Assembly (NCBI GenBank): GCA_006218065.1
Contig: VBWE01000029.1
Span: 1-32,492 of the forward strand
Direction: 5' to 3'
Length of the DNA stretch: 32,492 nt
Origin: Bacteroidota bacterium
GTDB taxonomy: Bacteria > Bacteroidota > Bacteroidia > Palsa-965
The notes beneath the pieces were generated by a model. It was not told where the DNA came from. It saw nothing but the letters and a program-made list of their open reading frames with translations, and searched no databases. Shown here piece after piece: positions 8,883 through 16,025 of this stretch; positions within the stretch are counted from its first letter, which is position 1, and every line of letters starts with the position of its first letter. Both the position numbers and the translations under genes were made by a program.

Positions 8883-8955
8883 ACCACGGAGGCACGGAGA
8901 ACACAGAGGAACACGGAGTCTCTGTGGTTCTCTGTGAACTCCGTGCCTCTGTGGT
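8883..8955. repeat. Dispersed hairpin repeat, family B, copy 1
   Basis: This is a palindromic repeat with arms starting ACCACGGAGGCACGGAG and ending in the complement CTCCGTGCCTCTGTGGT. It lies between the LOG-family gene and the response-regulator gene. A shorter relative is at 24847-24910. I see nothing else in the 8593-9012 gap. Confidence 0.85.
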
Positions 8956-9012
8956 TGTTTGTTTTTACGAAGCCAGGTTAATAATAGGAAGCCGTTGCTT
9001 TGATTTGTTTCC

Positions 9013-9699
9013 TCACGGCAGCACAAACCGGTAACCCACGCCTTTTACGGTAATGATCTCGATCGAAGTATCCTGTTTCAGGTAATTGCGCAGGCGGGTA
9101 ATATATACGTCGAGGTTGCGGGAGTTGAAATAATTATCGTCGTTCCATATTTTTTTCAGGATCGCGCGGCGGTCGGCGATTTCGTTCGGCTGTTCGGCGA
9201 GCAGGCGGAGCAGTTCGCATTCGCGGAACGACAGTTTTTTTTCTTCGCCGCCGAAAACAAGCACCTGCCGGTTCAGGTGAAGCGTATACCGGCCGAGCTG
9301 CAGCGTATCCGTTTTACTTTTATTTTCTCCCGACGGCAGGCGAAGCACGTTCTGTATCCGCACGATCAGTTCTTCCATGCTGAACGGCTTGCGGATATAA
9401 TCGTTGCCGCCGAGCGAAAAACCTTCCACCACGTTTTCCGTTTGTGTTTTTGCCGTGAGGAAAATAATCGGCGTGGAAATTCCTTTTTCCCGCATCTCGC
9501 GCGCAAGCGTAAACCCGTCTTTGTTCGGAAGCATCACGTCCAGTATGCACACATCCGGCAGCACCCGGTCGAAAAGTTCATGCACGTTTGCGCCGTCGGT
9601 TTCCATGTACACTTCAAAGCCGCGGCTCTCGAGACTTTCCCGGACGATCTTCCCGAGAAAGGGTTCGTCTTCCACGTACAGTATTTTCAGTTCAGCCAT
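9013..9699 (-). CDS. OmpR/PhoB-family response regulator
   Basis: This 228-residue cytoplasmic regulator has a receiver domain at residues 1-118, with the acidic pocket E10/D11, phospho-acceptor D54 (CILDVMLPNKDG), T82 and K104 (YIRKP). A winged-helix DNA-binding domain follows at about 130-228 (LSFRECELLRLLAEQPNEI to ITVKGVGYRFVLP). The ATG at 9699 puts the receiver strand KILYVEDE at the N-terminus; an upstream extension of 32 codons is only the other frame of the kinase gene. The gene overlaps the 3' end of the histidine kinase gene by 8 nt, so the two are translationally coupled and almost certainly cognate. OmpR-type proteins bind direct repeats about 10 bp apart. Such a block (TTAACC repeated at 10 bp) lies upstream of the kinase and of the GLPGLI gene; the link is inferred. 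Confidence 0.93.
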   Translation of the reverse strand: MAELKILYVEDEPFLGKIVRESLESRGFEVYMETDGANVHELFDRVLPDVCILDVMLPNKDGFTLAREMREKGISTPIIFLTAKTQTENVVEGFSLGGNDYIRKPFSMEELIVRIQNVLRLPSGENKSKTDTLQLGRYTLHLNRQVLVFGGEEKKLSFRECELLRLLAEQPNEIADRRAILKKIWNDDNYFNSRNLDVYITRLRNYLKQDTSIEIITVKGVGYRFVLP

Positions 9700-11095
9700 G
9701 GTTTCTCGGTAAAGTGATGGTGAATGAACTGCCTTTGCCCGCGCTGCTGTCCACGCCGATCGTGCCACCGTGTTTCTGCACGATGCCGGCCACATAGCTC
9801 AGGCCGAGCCCGTATCCTTTTACGTTGTGCCGGTCGCCCTGCGGGACGCGGAAAAACTTTTCGAATATTTTTTTCGTGTATGCCGGCGGAATACCGATGC
9901 CGTTGTCGCGCACTTCGAGTTCGAGTTCTTTTCCTTTGTCGCGCAGCGTGATGCGGATCACCGGCCGGTCGCCGGAATATTTAAGCGCATTATCCAGCAG
10001 GTTGAATAAAACGCTGGCGATATGCAGCCGGTCGGCATCGAAACGGAAATCGTCTCCTTCGAAAACAAGGTCCACGTCCGCCTGGCATTTTTCAAACTGC
10101 AGCCGCATCGAACCGGTTACTTCCTGGGCCAGCGCATGCAGATCGACAGGCTCTTTGTTCAGCTCGAGTTTGTTGTTCTCGAACATGGAAAGTTTGAGCA
10201 CCTTGTCCACCAGGAGCGAAAGGCGCTGCAATTCTTTCTGTGAAATTTCGAGATACTCGCGCCGTTTTTCCGGGTTCTCGCCCGCGTTGAAATTCTGTAT
10301 CGCTTCGATGGCTACGCTCACGGTGGCGATCGGCGTTTTCAGCTCGTGCGTGATGTTGCTGATGAACTGGTTTTTCTGTTCGGTGAGCCGCTGCTGGTTG
10401 CGGAGATTCCGGTACAAAATCAGGAAAGAGAAAAACGTGATCAGCACAATAAAGGCCGAAACGGCGATCTGCGGCCAGAGCCGGCGCAGCAGCACGCCCG
10501 AATAATTCCCGATTGCCGCCCGGTAAGCCATCCGGTGATCGATACCGGCGGGAACAGGAGCAGTGGTGAGGAAACCGCCCGGTTTGTTCAGCGTATCGTC
10601 CCAGTTCACGCGGTAAAGAAGTACGGGCATCGTCAGGCCGGCGGAATTCAGTTTTTCACGGAACGTGGCCTTCATGTTTTTTTCAGAAACGGGCCGGAGA
10701 AAAATTTCTTTCCTGAAATGGAGCGAGTCGGATTTCCATTCCACGCGATGCTTCACCGACGGTTCGGCAGGAACCGGTGAAATGGAATCGGTGGTAATGC
10801 TGACGTACACCTGTGTCGCAGCGGGCGGACCATCGCCCGGGCCGGAGCGGCGGCGGCGGATCACGTCATCATCCTCGAAGATCATGACGTCGTTTCCGTC
10901 GCCCCTGCTTTTTTTCTCCAGCAAACTTCCGAACTGCAGTTCGAATGCCGTTTCGCGAAGCATCATGCTGGTTTCTTTTTTCAGCAGTTGCTTTTCATTA
11001 TCGTAGCTGCTCTTCAGCCACCACGATTGAAACGACACGATCACCAGCGTGGTAATCGCCATGGCGACGAACGAAATGCGGAAACGTGATTTCAC
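9692..11095 (-). CDS. Membrane sensor histidine kinase
   Basis: The 467-residue inner-membrane kinase has transmembrane helix 1 at about residues 8-28 and helix 2 at about 208-228, with a periplasmic sensor domain of about 180 residues between them that I do not recognise. The dimerisation domain carries phospho-accepting H250 in ISNITHELKTP. The ATPase domain has the N box NLLDNALKYSG (365-375), G1 DNGIGIP (397-403), F box FEKFF (411-415) and G2 GYGLGLS (427-433). It should phosphorylate the response regulator encoded immediately downstream (8-nt overlap). The start is a GTG at 11095. A perfect -7 box TATCTTTG ends only 4 nt before it, so the mRNA is probably leaderless or nearly so. An ATG at codon 12 is an alternative but would remove half of the first transmembrane helix. 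Confidence 0.92.
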   Translation of the reverse strand: MKSRFRISFVAMAITTLVIVSFQSWWLKSSYDNEKQLLKKETSMMLRETAFELQFGSLLEKKSRGDGNDVMIFEDDDVIRRRRSGPGDGPPAATQVYVSITTDSISPVPAEPSVKHRVEWKSDSLHFRKEIFLRPVSEKNMKATFREKLNSAGLTMPVLLYRVNWDDTLNKPGGFLTTAPVPAGIDHRMAYRAAIGNYSGVLLRRLWPQIAVSAFIVLITFFSFLILYRNLRNQQRLTEQKNQFISNITHELKTPIATVSVAIEAIQNFNAGENPEKRREYLEISQKELQRLSLLVDKVLKLSMFENNKLELNKEPVDLHALAQEVTGSMRLQFEKCQADVDLVFEGDDFRFDADRLHIASVLFNLLDNALKYSGDRPVIRITLRDKGKELELEVRDNGIGIPPAYTKKIFEKFFRVPQGDRHNVKGYGLGLSYVAGIVQKHGGTIGVDSSAGKGSSFTITLPRNHG

Positions 11096-11099
11096 GGAA

Positions 11100-11107
11100 C
11101 AAAGATA
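11100..11107 (-). promoter_or_regulatory. -7 box directly upstream of the kinase GTG
   Basis: The minus strand has TATCTTTG, a perfect TAnnTTTG box, 4 nt before the GTG start at 11095. Transcription would begin at or next to the start codon. Confidence 0.6.
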
Positions 11108-11135
11108 AACCAGCCGCGCGCACGGATTTGCCGTC

Positions 11136-11151
11136 TTAACCTTAATTAACC
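11136..11151. promoter_or_regulatory. Direct-repeat operator candidate TTAACCTTAATTAACC, site 1
   Basis: Two TTAACC hexamers are spaced exactly 10 bp apart, 28 bp upstream of the kinase -7 box. The identical 16-bp block recurs at 12828-12843 before the GLPGLI gene. The layout fits an OmpR/PhoB-type regulator site and suggests autoregulation of the kinase/regulator operon (inferred). Confidence 0.5.
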
Positions 11152-11193
11152 CAAATGGATTGGTTTAAACGGAAGCCGCTTTTACGATTTTCG

Positions 11194-11264
11194 ATTTTGG
11201 ATTGCCGATTTGCGATTGCTGATTTAAATCCCCAATCGGCAATCCCCAATCGGCAATCCAAAAT
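11194..11264. repeat. Intergenic palindrome, GATTGCCGATT family
   Basis: There are perfect 17-bp arms, ATTTTGGATTGCCGATT (11194-11210) and its complement (11248-11264). Inside them are short reiterated units of the type AATCGGCAATCCCC. The palindrome lies in the divergent gap between the kinase operon and the membrane-protein gene. Confidence 0.85.
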
Positions 11265-11270
11265 GGTTGC

Positions 11271-11278
11271 TACCTTTA
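11271..11278 (+). promoter_or_regulatory. -7-like box TACCTTTA 4 nt before the ATG
   Basis: The box matches TAnnTTTG at every position but the last and ends 4 nt before the ATG at 11283. It is one of four genes in the window with this short spacing, which suggests a leaderless message. Confidence 0.45.
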
Positions 11279-11282
11279 TCCC

Positions 11283-12590
11283 ATGCGCTTGCTGCACCGG
11301 CTGCTTATTCCGCTGATCTTCGTTTTGCTCACCTGGTATTGTTCGAATATCTACTGGAGCAGCGATAAGTGGAAAAATATTATCTACTCCGATGCCAAAG
11401 GCTATTATGCGTACCTGCCTTCCCTGTTTATTTATAACGACCTGAACCTCGCGTATTTCGATGCGATCGAGCAGAAATATTACAAGGATCATTCATCGGA
11501 TTTCCGGACGTACGTTCACGGCAGGGGACATATTTCCAAATACTGGTACGGGGTCGCCCTGCTCGAATCGCCGTTTTTCCTCGCGGCACACGGGTATGCG
11601 AAAATCAGCGGCGCGGATGCCGACGGGTATTCGAAACCTTACGCGATAGCGGTGAACCTGGCGGGTATCGCGTATCTCTGCCTCGGGCTGGTTTACCTGC
11701 GCAAACTGCTGCGTTCCTATAAAGCGTCCGACCTGCAGAATTCGTTCATCACGGTCTGCATTCTTTTCGGGACGAATCTTTTTTACTATTCCGCTGTCGA
11801 ACCGGGCATGTCGCACGTATATTCTTTCGCCGCGATCACCATGTTCATGTGGTATTCGCGTATGTACGCCACGGTCAATTCCCTGCGTTACCTGCTTTAC
11901 TGCGCGGGACTCCTCGGGCTGATCGTCGCCATCAGGCCGGTGAATGCGCTCGTGATCCTGTGGGTTCCCGCGGTATGCGGAGGGTATCGCGAATTTCTCG
12001 CCCTGCTGAAAAGCACCTTTTCCAGGATCCGTTTATTCCTTCCCGCGGCCGGCGTGTTTTTGATTCTCGCCTGTTTGCAATTCGTCATTTTTAAACTGGA
12101 AACGGGAAACTGGTTTTTCGATTCGTATCCCGGCGAAAATTTCGATTTCACCCGGCCGGAACTTTTGCCTTTCCTGTTCAGTTACAAAAAAGGCGTGTTC
12201 GTTTACCTGCCCATTTTGCTGCTTTGCCTGCCCGGTTTTTACGGCTGGTGGAAGTTCAGGAAATTTTCTGCCGTTGTCCTGCTTACGCTTTTCCTGCTCA
12301 TCATTTATGTTTCCGCATCGTGGTGGTGCTGGTATTACGGCGGAAGTTTCGGCATGCGCGTGATGGTTGACTGGATGGCGTTTTTTGCCATACTCATGCT
12401 CTTTACTTTCCGCCTTATTCCTGCGCGGTCCTGGCGTTTTGTTTACGGAGGCGCAGCCGCGCTGCTCATGCTCTTCTGCCAGTTCCAGACCTTGCAATAC
12501 CGGTATAACGTGATCCACTGGTCGGAAATGAACAAGCAGAAATACTGGGAAGTGTTTATGAATACAGATTTCCTCAAGAAGAAAAAATAG
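11283..12590 (+). CDS. Polytopic membrane protein, GT-C glycosyltransferase-like
   Basis: The 435-residue integral inner-membrane protein has about 9-10 predicted transmembrane helices: residues 5-20, then a large loop, then clusters at about 125-145, 150-170, 180-200, 205-230, 255-275, 295-320, 328-350, 360-380 and 390-405. The first periplasmic loop contains IYSDAKGYYAYLPS, an acidic residue shortly after TM1 followed by aromatic residues, as in GT-C enzymes that use polyprenyl-phosphate sugars. The charged C-terminus ends KKKK. There is no other catalytic signature, so it could be an orphan glycosyltransferase or a membrane protein of unknown role. It stands alone, divergent from the kinase operon. 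A -7-like box ends 4 nt before the ATG. Confidence 0.72.
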   Translation: MRLLHRLLIPLIFVLLTWYCSNIYWSSDKWKNIIYSDAKGYYAYLPSLFIYNDLNLAYFDAIEQKYYKDHSSDFRTYVHGRGHISKYWYGVALLESPFFLAAHGYAKISGADADGYSKPYAIAVNLAGIAYLCLGLVYLRKLLRSYKASDLQNSFITVCILFGTNLFYYSAVEPGMSHVYSFAAITMFMWYSRMYATVNSLRYLLYCAGLLGLIVAIRPVNALVILWVPAVCGGYREFLALLKSTFSRIRLFLPAAGVFLILACLQFVIFKLETGNWFFDSYPGENFDFTRPELLPFLFSYKKGVFVYLPILLLCLPGFYGWWKFRKFSAVVLLTLFLLIIYVSASWWCWYYGGSFGMRVMVDWMAFFAILMLFTFRLIPARSWRFVYGGAAALLMLFCQFQTLQYRYNVIHWSEMNKQKYWEVFMNTDFLKKKK

Positions 12591-12632
12591 TCTTTTTCCG
12601 GTAGAGTTTCCTTTTAAGTAGTCCGAAAAATT

Positions 12633-12740
12633 TACCGCAGGGGCGCGGAGAGCGCTGAGCCTACTGCACATACTCTGCCGCAGAGATTTTGAATGCTCTG
12701 CGAATACCCTGCGCCTCTTGCGTCTCTGCGGTGAAGAATT
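12633..12740. repeat. Degenerate palindromic repeat, family C
   Basis: The outer arms ACCGCAGGGGCGCGGAG and the complement-like CGTCTCTGCGGT enclose further CTCTGCG units. A related but more decayed stretch with CTCTGCGCCCCTGCAGTGAAG lies at about 25680-25826. Together with a fragment of the family D element (12780-12822) it fills most of the 323-bp gap between the genes at 11283-12590 and 12915-13718. Confidence 0.65.
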
Positions 12741-12779
12741 AAACGGAAGGATTGTTTAAACCCGGAGCAGGTAAATCCT

Positions 12780-12822
12780 GGCGACATTCCTGTAATACCA
12801 ATCCTGCCGACTGCCGCTTAAT
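12780..12822. repeat. Partial copy of the family D element
   Basis: The stretch beginning ACATTCCTGTAATACCAATC and ending CTGCCGACTGCCGCTT matches the right half of the core plus the right arm of the element at 20419-20696, with several substitutions. It looks like a decayed fragment. Confidence 0.55.
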
Positions 12823-12827
12823 TCCTG

Positions 12828-12864
12828 TTAACCTTAATTAACCTAACATCCATCCCGCTTAACC
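12828..12864. promoter_or_regulatory. Direct-repeat operator candidate, site 2 (three TTAACC boxes)
   Basis: TTAACC occurs at 12828, 12838 and 12859, with spacings of 10 and 21 bp, so all three lie on one face of the helix. The first 16 bp (TTAACCTTAATTAACC) are identical to the block before the kinase operon at 11136-11151. The last box is 21 bp upstream of the -7 box at 12886. Confidence 0.5.
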
Positions 12865-12885
12865 TGGAGGAAGGTTTGCCGCATC

Positions 12886-12893
12886 TACTTTTG
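12886..12893 (+). promoter_or_regulatory. -7 promoter box TACTTTTG
   Basis: This is a perfect TAnnTTTG match 21 nt upstream of the ATG at 12915, downstream of the triple TTAACC block. It is the likely promoter of the GLPGLI gene. Confidence 0.6.
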
Positions 12894-12914
12894 TAGCATA
12901 CAAAACCGAAAAAC

Positions 12915-13718
12915 ATGAAATCATTTTTTTTAAGCCTCTCAGGATTGCTGGCGATCACGGCAGCCACGGCGCAGATCACGGAAGGAACGATCGCGTACAC
13001 GAAAACGGTAAAAATCGAGATAGAACTTCCTCCCGAATTTGCGGCGCAGGCCAAAGACATGCCGAAAGAGCAGAAGTCGCAGTTCGAAATGATTTTCTCC
13101 GGCAGCAAATCGCTTTTCCGGCCCGTCAAAGCGCCAGAAAGCATGCGGATGGACGACGGCAACGGCGGCGTGAAGATCATGATGATCGGTCCCGGAGGAA
13201 ATGATAAAACATTCTGCGACGCCGATGCGAAAAAGAAAATTCAGCAGAAAGAGCTCGGCGCCAAACAATATCTCGTGGAAGACACGTTGCTGAAACTGAA
13301 CTGGAAACTGACTTCCGAAACCAAAAAAATCCTCGGCCACGATTGCAAAAAAGCGACCAGCACGCGCGAAGTGGAACGCGTGGAAATGAACGACGATGGC
13401 GGCGTGATGACGCGTAAAGTATTTAAAGACACGATGGATATCGCAGCCTGGTACGCTACCGATATGCCTTCGAGCCTGGGCCCGGATTATCCCAGCAACC
13501 TGCCCGGCGTGATCCTCGAGTTATCGACCGATAACGGGGAGATGACCTACGTAGCCACCGCCATCGACCCGAAATTCGACAAGAAAGCCCTGGCCGCACC
13601 GAAAGACGGGAAAAAAGTAACCTCCGAAGAATTCAAAAAAGAACAGGATGCGTTCTTCAAAAAGATGGAAGAAAATAACCGCGGCGGCGGAGCGCACTGG
13701 AAGTCGTCAGAGGATTGA
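12915..13718 (+). CDS. GLPGLI family secreted protein
   Basis: This 267-residue protein has a signal peptide (MKSFFLSLSGLLAITAATAQ). The family is named for a GLPGLI motif, seen here as NLPGVILEL at about residues 197-205 and preceded by the usual DY(P)S stretch. The segment ILGHDCKKATS (about 141-151), with the common 'G..C.KA' form, is also typical. These proteins belong to the Bacteroidetes envelope; their biochemical role is not established. The C-terminus is charged and ends in a Gly-rich tail. The gene stands alone, with a perfect -7 box 21 nt upstream and three phased TTAACC boxes before that. Two of the boxes copy the block upstream of the kinase/regulator operon, so this gene may be a target of that regulator (inferred). 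Confidence 0.88.
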   Translation: MKSFFLSLSGLLAITAATAQITEGTIAYTKTVKIEIELPPEFAAQAKDMPKEQKSQFEMIFSGSKSLFRPVKAPESMRMDDGNGGVKIMMIGPGGNDKTFCDADAKKKIQQKELGAKQYLVEDTLLKLNWKLTSETKKILGHDCKKATSTREVERVEMNDDGGVMTRKVFKDTMDIAAWYATDMPSSLGPDYPSNLPGVILELSTDNGEMTYVATAIDPKFDKKALAAPKDGKKVTSEEFKKEQDAFFKKMEENNRGGGAHWKSSED

Positions 13719-13740
13719 TTTAAAAACATCAAAAAGCATA

Positions 13741-13817
13741 ACGTCACACTGAGCGCAGACGAAGTGTGTGTAACGGGGTCTCTTTTACACACACTTCGTC
13801 TGCGCTCAGTGTGACGT
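13741..13817. repeat. Dispersed hairpin repeat, family A, copy 2
   Basis: This palindrome has perfect 33-bp arms (13741-13773 and 13785-13817) that begin ACGTCACACTGAGCGCAGAC, with an 11-nt loop. It follows the GLPGLI gene and leads into a T-rich stretch, and so could act as a terminator. Copy 1 is at 4619-4693. Confidence 0.92.
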
Positions 13818-13897
13818 CTTTTATTTTTTGCTTTTGTTAATTGTCTTTTTGCTTTTGCCTTTTGCTTTTTATTTTTTGTTCCCATTCTCCCTTCAGT

Positions 13898-13905
13898 TAC
13901 TTTTA
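13898..13905 (+). promoter_or_regulatory. -7-like box TACTTTTA 5 nt before an ATG
   Basis: The box matches TAnnTTTG at seven of eight positions and ends 5 nt before the ATG at 13911. It supports that start for the OmpA-family gene and suggests a very short leader. Confidence 0.4.
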
Positions 13906-13910
13906 CCTCC

Positions 13911-14939
13911 ATGCCCGATTATGGTATCAGCATTGCATGCGGTAACGATATGAACCAGGAACGCGTCTTTAAAGATAACGGCAGATCGGATTCATTTTCC
14001 CTTCGTGTTTCTTCGTGTCCTGGTGTCTTCGTGGCGAGAGCCATACGGACCACCACCTTTTTTATCTTACTCTGCCTTCCTATTTTCACATCCGCGCAAA
14101 GTTTAGCTAAAATTTATCCCGACGGTCACGGTGGCAGGGTAACTATTCCTCTCGGCGATATCGCTTTTGCGGATAAAATCGTCCGTTACTTTCCCGGCGA
14201 TCCCGCGCCTGTGGCTTCGGCCATGGATTCGTCGCTTTGCCGGGGTATCCCGGATTTTGATAACGGCGACGGCGGTTTCCTGACGCTCGGCTGCGGCGGT
14301 TCTGTTATTTTACAATTCACCAACAACGCGCTGGTAAACGGGCCCGGGAACGACCTCTTTGTTTTTGAGCTGGGCAAATACGTGGAAAAAACACGGCTGA
14401 GCATTTCGCGCGACGGGAAAAACTGGATCGACGTGGGTGATATCGAAGGCGGGAATACGGCCGTGGATATCAGCAAAGCGGCGAAGCCCGGCGAAGTATT
14501 CAATTACGTCCGCCTCACCGACCTGCGCAGCGACTGCAAAGGTTCCTGGCCCGGCGCGGATATCGATGCGGTGGCGGCCGTGGGTTCGGGGCGGCAGTAC
14601 ACGCTCAACACGGAAGTCCTTTTCGATCCCGACCAGGCCGTGATCAAATCCGCCGCGAAGCCCTCGCTCGATTCGCTCATCGCGTCCATCAACGCCATGC
14701 CGGTTTCGCAGGTGGTGATTTCCGGGCATACCGATAGCCTCGGCACCGATGCGCACAACAAAGATCTTTCGTCCCGTCGCGCGAAAGCGGTGAACGCCTA
14801 CATCAAAGCGAGAGTGACGGACAAAACCGTGACCTTTTACAATTTCGGTTACGGGGAAATGTACCCGGTTGCGCCGAATCTTACGGATGAAGGACGGAAG
14901 CGGAACAGGAGGGTGGAAGTGGTGGTGGTGCCGGGGTAG
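13911..14939 (+). CDS. OmpA-family peptidoglycan-binding protein with N-terminal beta domain
   Basis: The protein has 342 residues from the first ATG. A hydrophobic signal segment lies at residues 46-62 (TTTFFILLCLPIFTSAQS), so about 45 residues precede it. Part of that stretch (near 14001-14034) reads like an intergenic repeat of CTTCGTGT units, and a GTG at 14031 would give a normal signal peptide, so the true start is open. Residues of about 65-228 form a beta-rich surface-protein domain: FDNGDGGFLTLGCGGSVIL, then NDLFVFE, then LSISRDGKNWIDVG. Residues 235-340 are an OmpA-like domain with SGHTDSLGTDAHNKDLSSRRA (about 271-291), which carries the Asp and Arg that bind diaminopimelate of peptidoglycan. 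It probably anchors the surface domain to the cell wall. The gene follows a strong hairpin repeat and has its own -7-like box. Confidence 0.85.
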   Translation: MPDYGISIACGNDMNQERVFKDNGRSDSFSLRVSSCPGVFVARAIRTTTFFILLCLPIFTSAQSLAKIYPDGHGGRVTIPLGDIAFADKIVRYFPGDPAPVASAMDSSLCRGIPDFDNGDGGFLTLGCGGSVILQFTNNALVNGPGNDLFVFELGKYVEKTRLSISRDGKNWIDVGDIEGGNTAVDISKAAKPGEVFNYVRLTDLRSDCKGSWPGADIDAVAAVGSGRQYTLNTEVLFDPDQAVIKSAAKPSLDSLIASINAMPVSQVVISGHTDSLGTDAHNKDLSSRRAKAVNAYIKARVTDKTVTFYNFGYGEMYPVAPNLTDEGRKRNRRVEVVVVPG

Positions 14940-15047
14940 GGGATTTTTCAACTGTTTATTCGAAGAAAAAAGTTTTCAAAGAATCACGTCACTCAACGGA
15001 ATATAAACCCGTGTTAGTAGCTCTGGTGCGTATGCAGGGTTGCCCTG

Positions 15048-15794
15048 TTAAATGTTGTTGATTATTTCACTAATCACTCTAGGTTTCCAAACTCGCCCCA
15101 CTTCTGCATCATTGTCAATTCTACCTGCATATATTCCAAGAAATCTTGTATAAGTACCACCCTTCATATTCGCAGCTTCTCCGGGATTGGTCTCGAATTC
15201 ACATAATCCCGATTCTCTCAGGATTACTGGTGCCCCCGACATTCCTTTTCTTGTAGTAGCGTCAATTAAAAAAACGGGATTGCCATTATAATCAATAGAA
15301 TACTCACTAGCAATATGTCCCTTTTTCCATATCGGATATTTTCCTCCCGCTGCGAGTCCATTTGGAAAACCAATTATGCTTATTGCTTTAGAAGGGTAAA
15401 TCTTAAGAAGCGTATTTATTGAATCGAGATCTAAATTCATGAGTAGAACACCTGCCTCTAGTTCGTATGGAATCGCAACGACATCAATATTTCTTCCTGT
15501 CGGATGTTCTCTCCAAAGTATTTGTCCATCAGCATTTCGAATTCGAATTGTTTTTTGTATCCATCCGCCTCCCTCCGCGTGAAACCAGACCTTAATTGAG
15601 TCCGGGTCGTGGAAAACATTGAGAGGGGCATTAGTTTCAGCGTGTCTACCGGTCACATTGTGCCAATTAGTTATGAGATAGTTTTGCCCTGCCACCTGAA
15701 CGGAAAAAGCCGTTCCGTTAGCAACGGCCTGATTTCCGTTCTCAATAAACATTTCTATGTATAAGGAAACTTTTGAATAGTTGTCTATGGGCAT
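15048..15794 (-). CDS. Trypsin-like serine protease without a signal peptide
   Basis: This 248-residue protein has a chymotrypsin-like fold with a complete catalytic triad: H45 (LITNWHNVTG), D104 (NIDVVAIPY) and S186 (KGMSGAPV). The usual oxyanion-hole glycine precedes the serine. There is no signal peptide or membrane segment, so it should be cytoplasmic, unlike DegP-type envelope proteases, and there is no PDZ domain. The ATG at 15794 was chosen because MPIDNYSKVSLYIEMF opens the fold; 11 more codons upstream are possible. The gene is AT-richer than its flanks and lies in an accessory insert beside an attC-like palindrome. Stand-alone cytoplasmic trypsin-like proteins occur in defence and stress cassettes, but here the role is inferred. 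The substrate is unknown. Confidence 0.82.
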   Translation of the reverse strand: MPIDNYSKVSLYIEMFIENGNQAVANGTAFSVQVAGQNYLITNWHNVTGRHAETNAPLNVFHDPDSIKVWFHAEGGGWIQKTIRIRNADGQILWREHPTGRNIDVVAIPYELEAGVLLMNLDLDSINTLLKIYPSKAISIIGFPNGLAAGGKYPIWKKGHIASEYSIDYNGNPVFLIDATTRKGMSGAPVILRESGLCEFETNPGEAANMKGGTYTRFLGIYAGRIDNDAEVGRVWKPRVISEIINNI

Positions 15795-15834
15795 AATTCT
15801 TTGTCTAACGAAAATTTGTCTACTCAATTGTTAC

Positions 15835-15960
15835 TAACGTTTGGCAGATTTGCAATGGACTGGCTTTTTCAGTCCATTGTTTATTTGGAGGACTGCACTT
15901 CCATTAACCACAGAATTGTCTGCGAAGCGCGAAACCCCGCCTATTGCAAATATGCTGTTA
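15835..15960. repeat. attC-like composite palindrome between AT-rich genes
   Basis: The outer ends are TAAC and GTTA, and the next stems TTTGCAAT (15849-15856) and ATTGCAAA (15943-15950) pair within a longer imperfect arm. A separate perfect 10-bp hairpin, CAATGGACTG/CAGTCCATTG (15853-15862 and 15870-15879), lies inside. The total length of about 126 bp, the imperfect stems with unpaired bases and the position between two genes of the same orientation resemble an integron attC site. The ends do not match the classical core consensus exactly, so this is only a candidate. No integrase is in the window. Confidence 0.4.
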
Positions 15961-16025
15961 TGCGTTCGTGTTTTTCTGTTCATCAAGCTCTGTCTATCAG
16001 TATTTTCAAGCATTTTATTTAAAAT

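Noticed and set aside
14940-15047. Full attC site after the protease gene
   Set aside because: Only a short CAACGG...CCGTGTTAG pair about 26 bp long is present, too short for an attC; kept only as a possible remnant.
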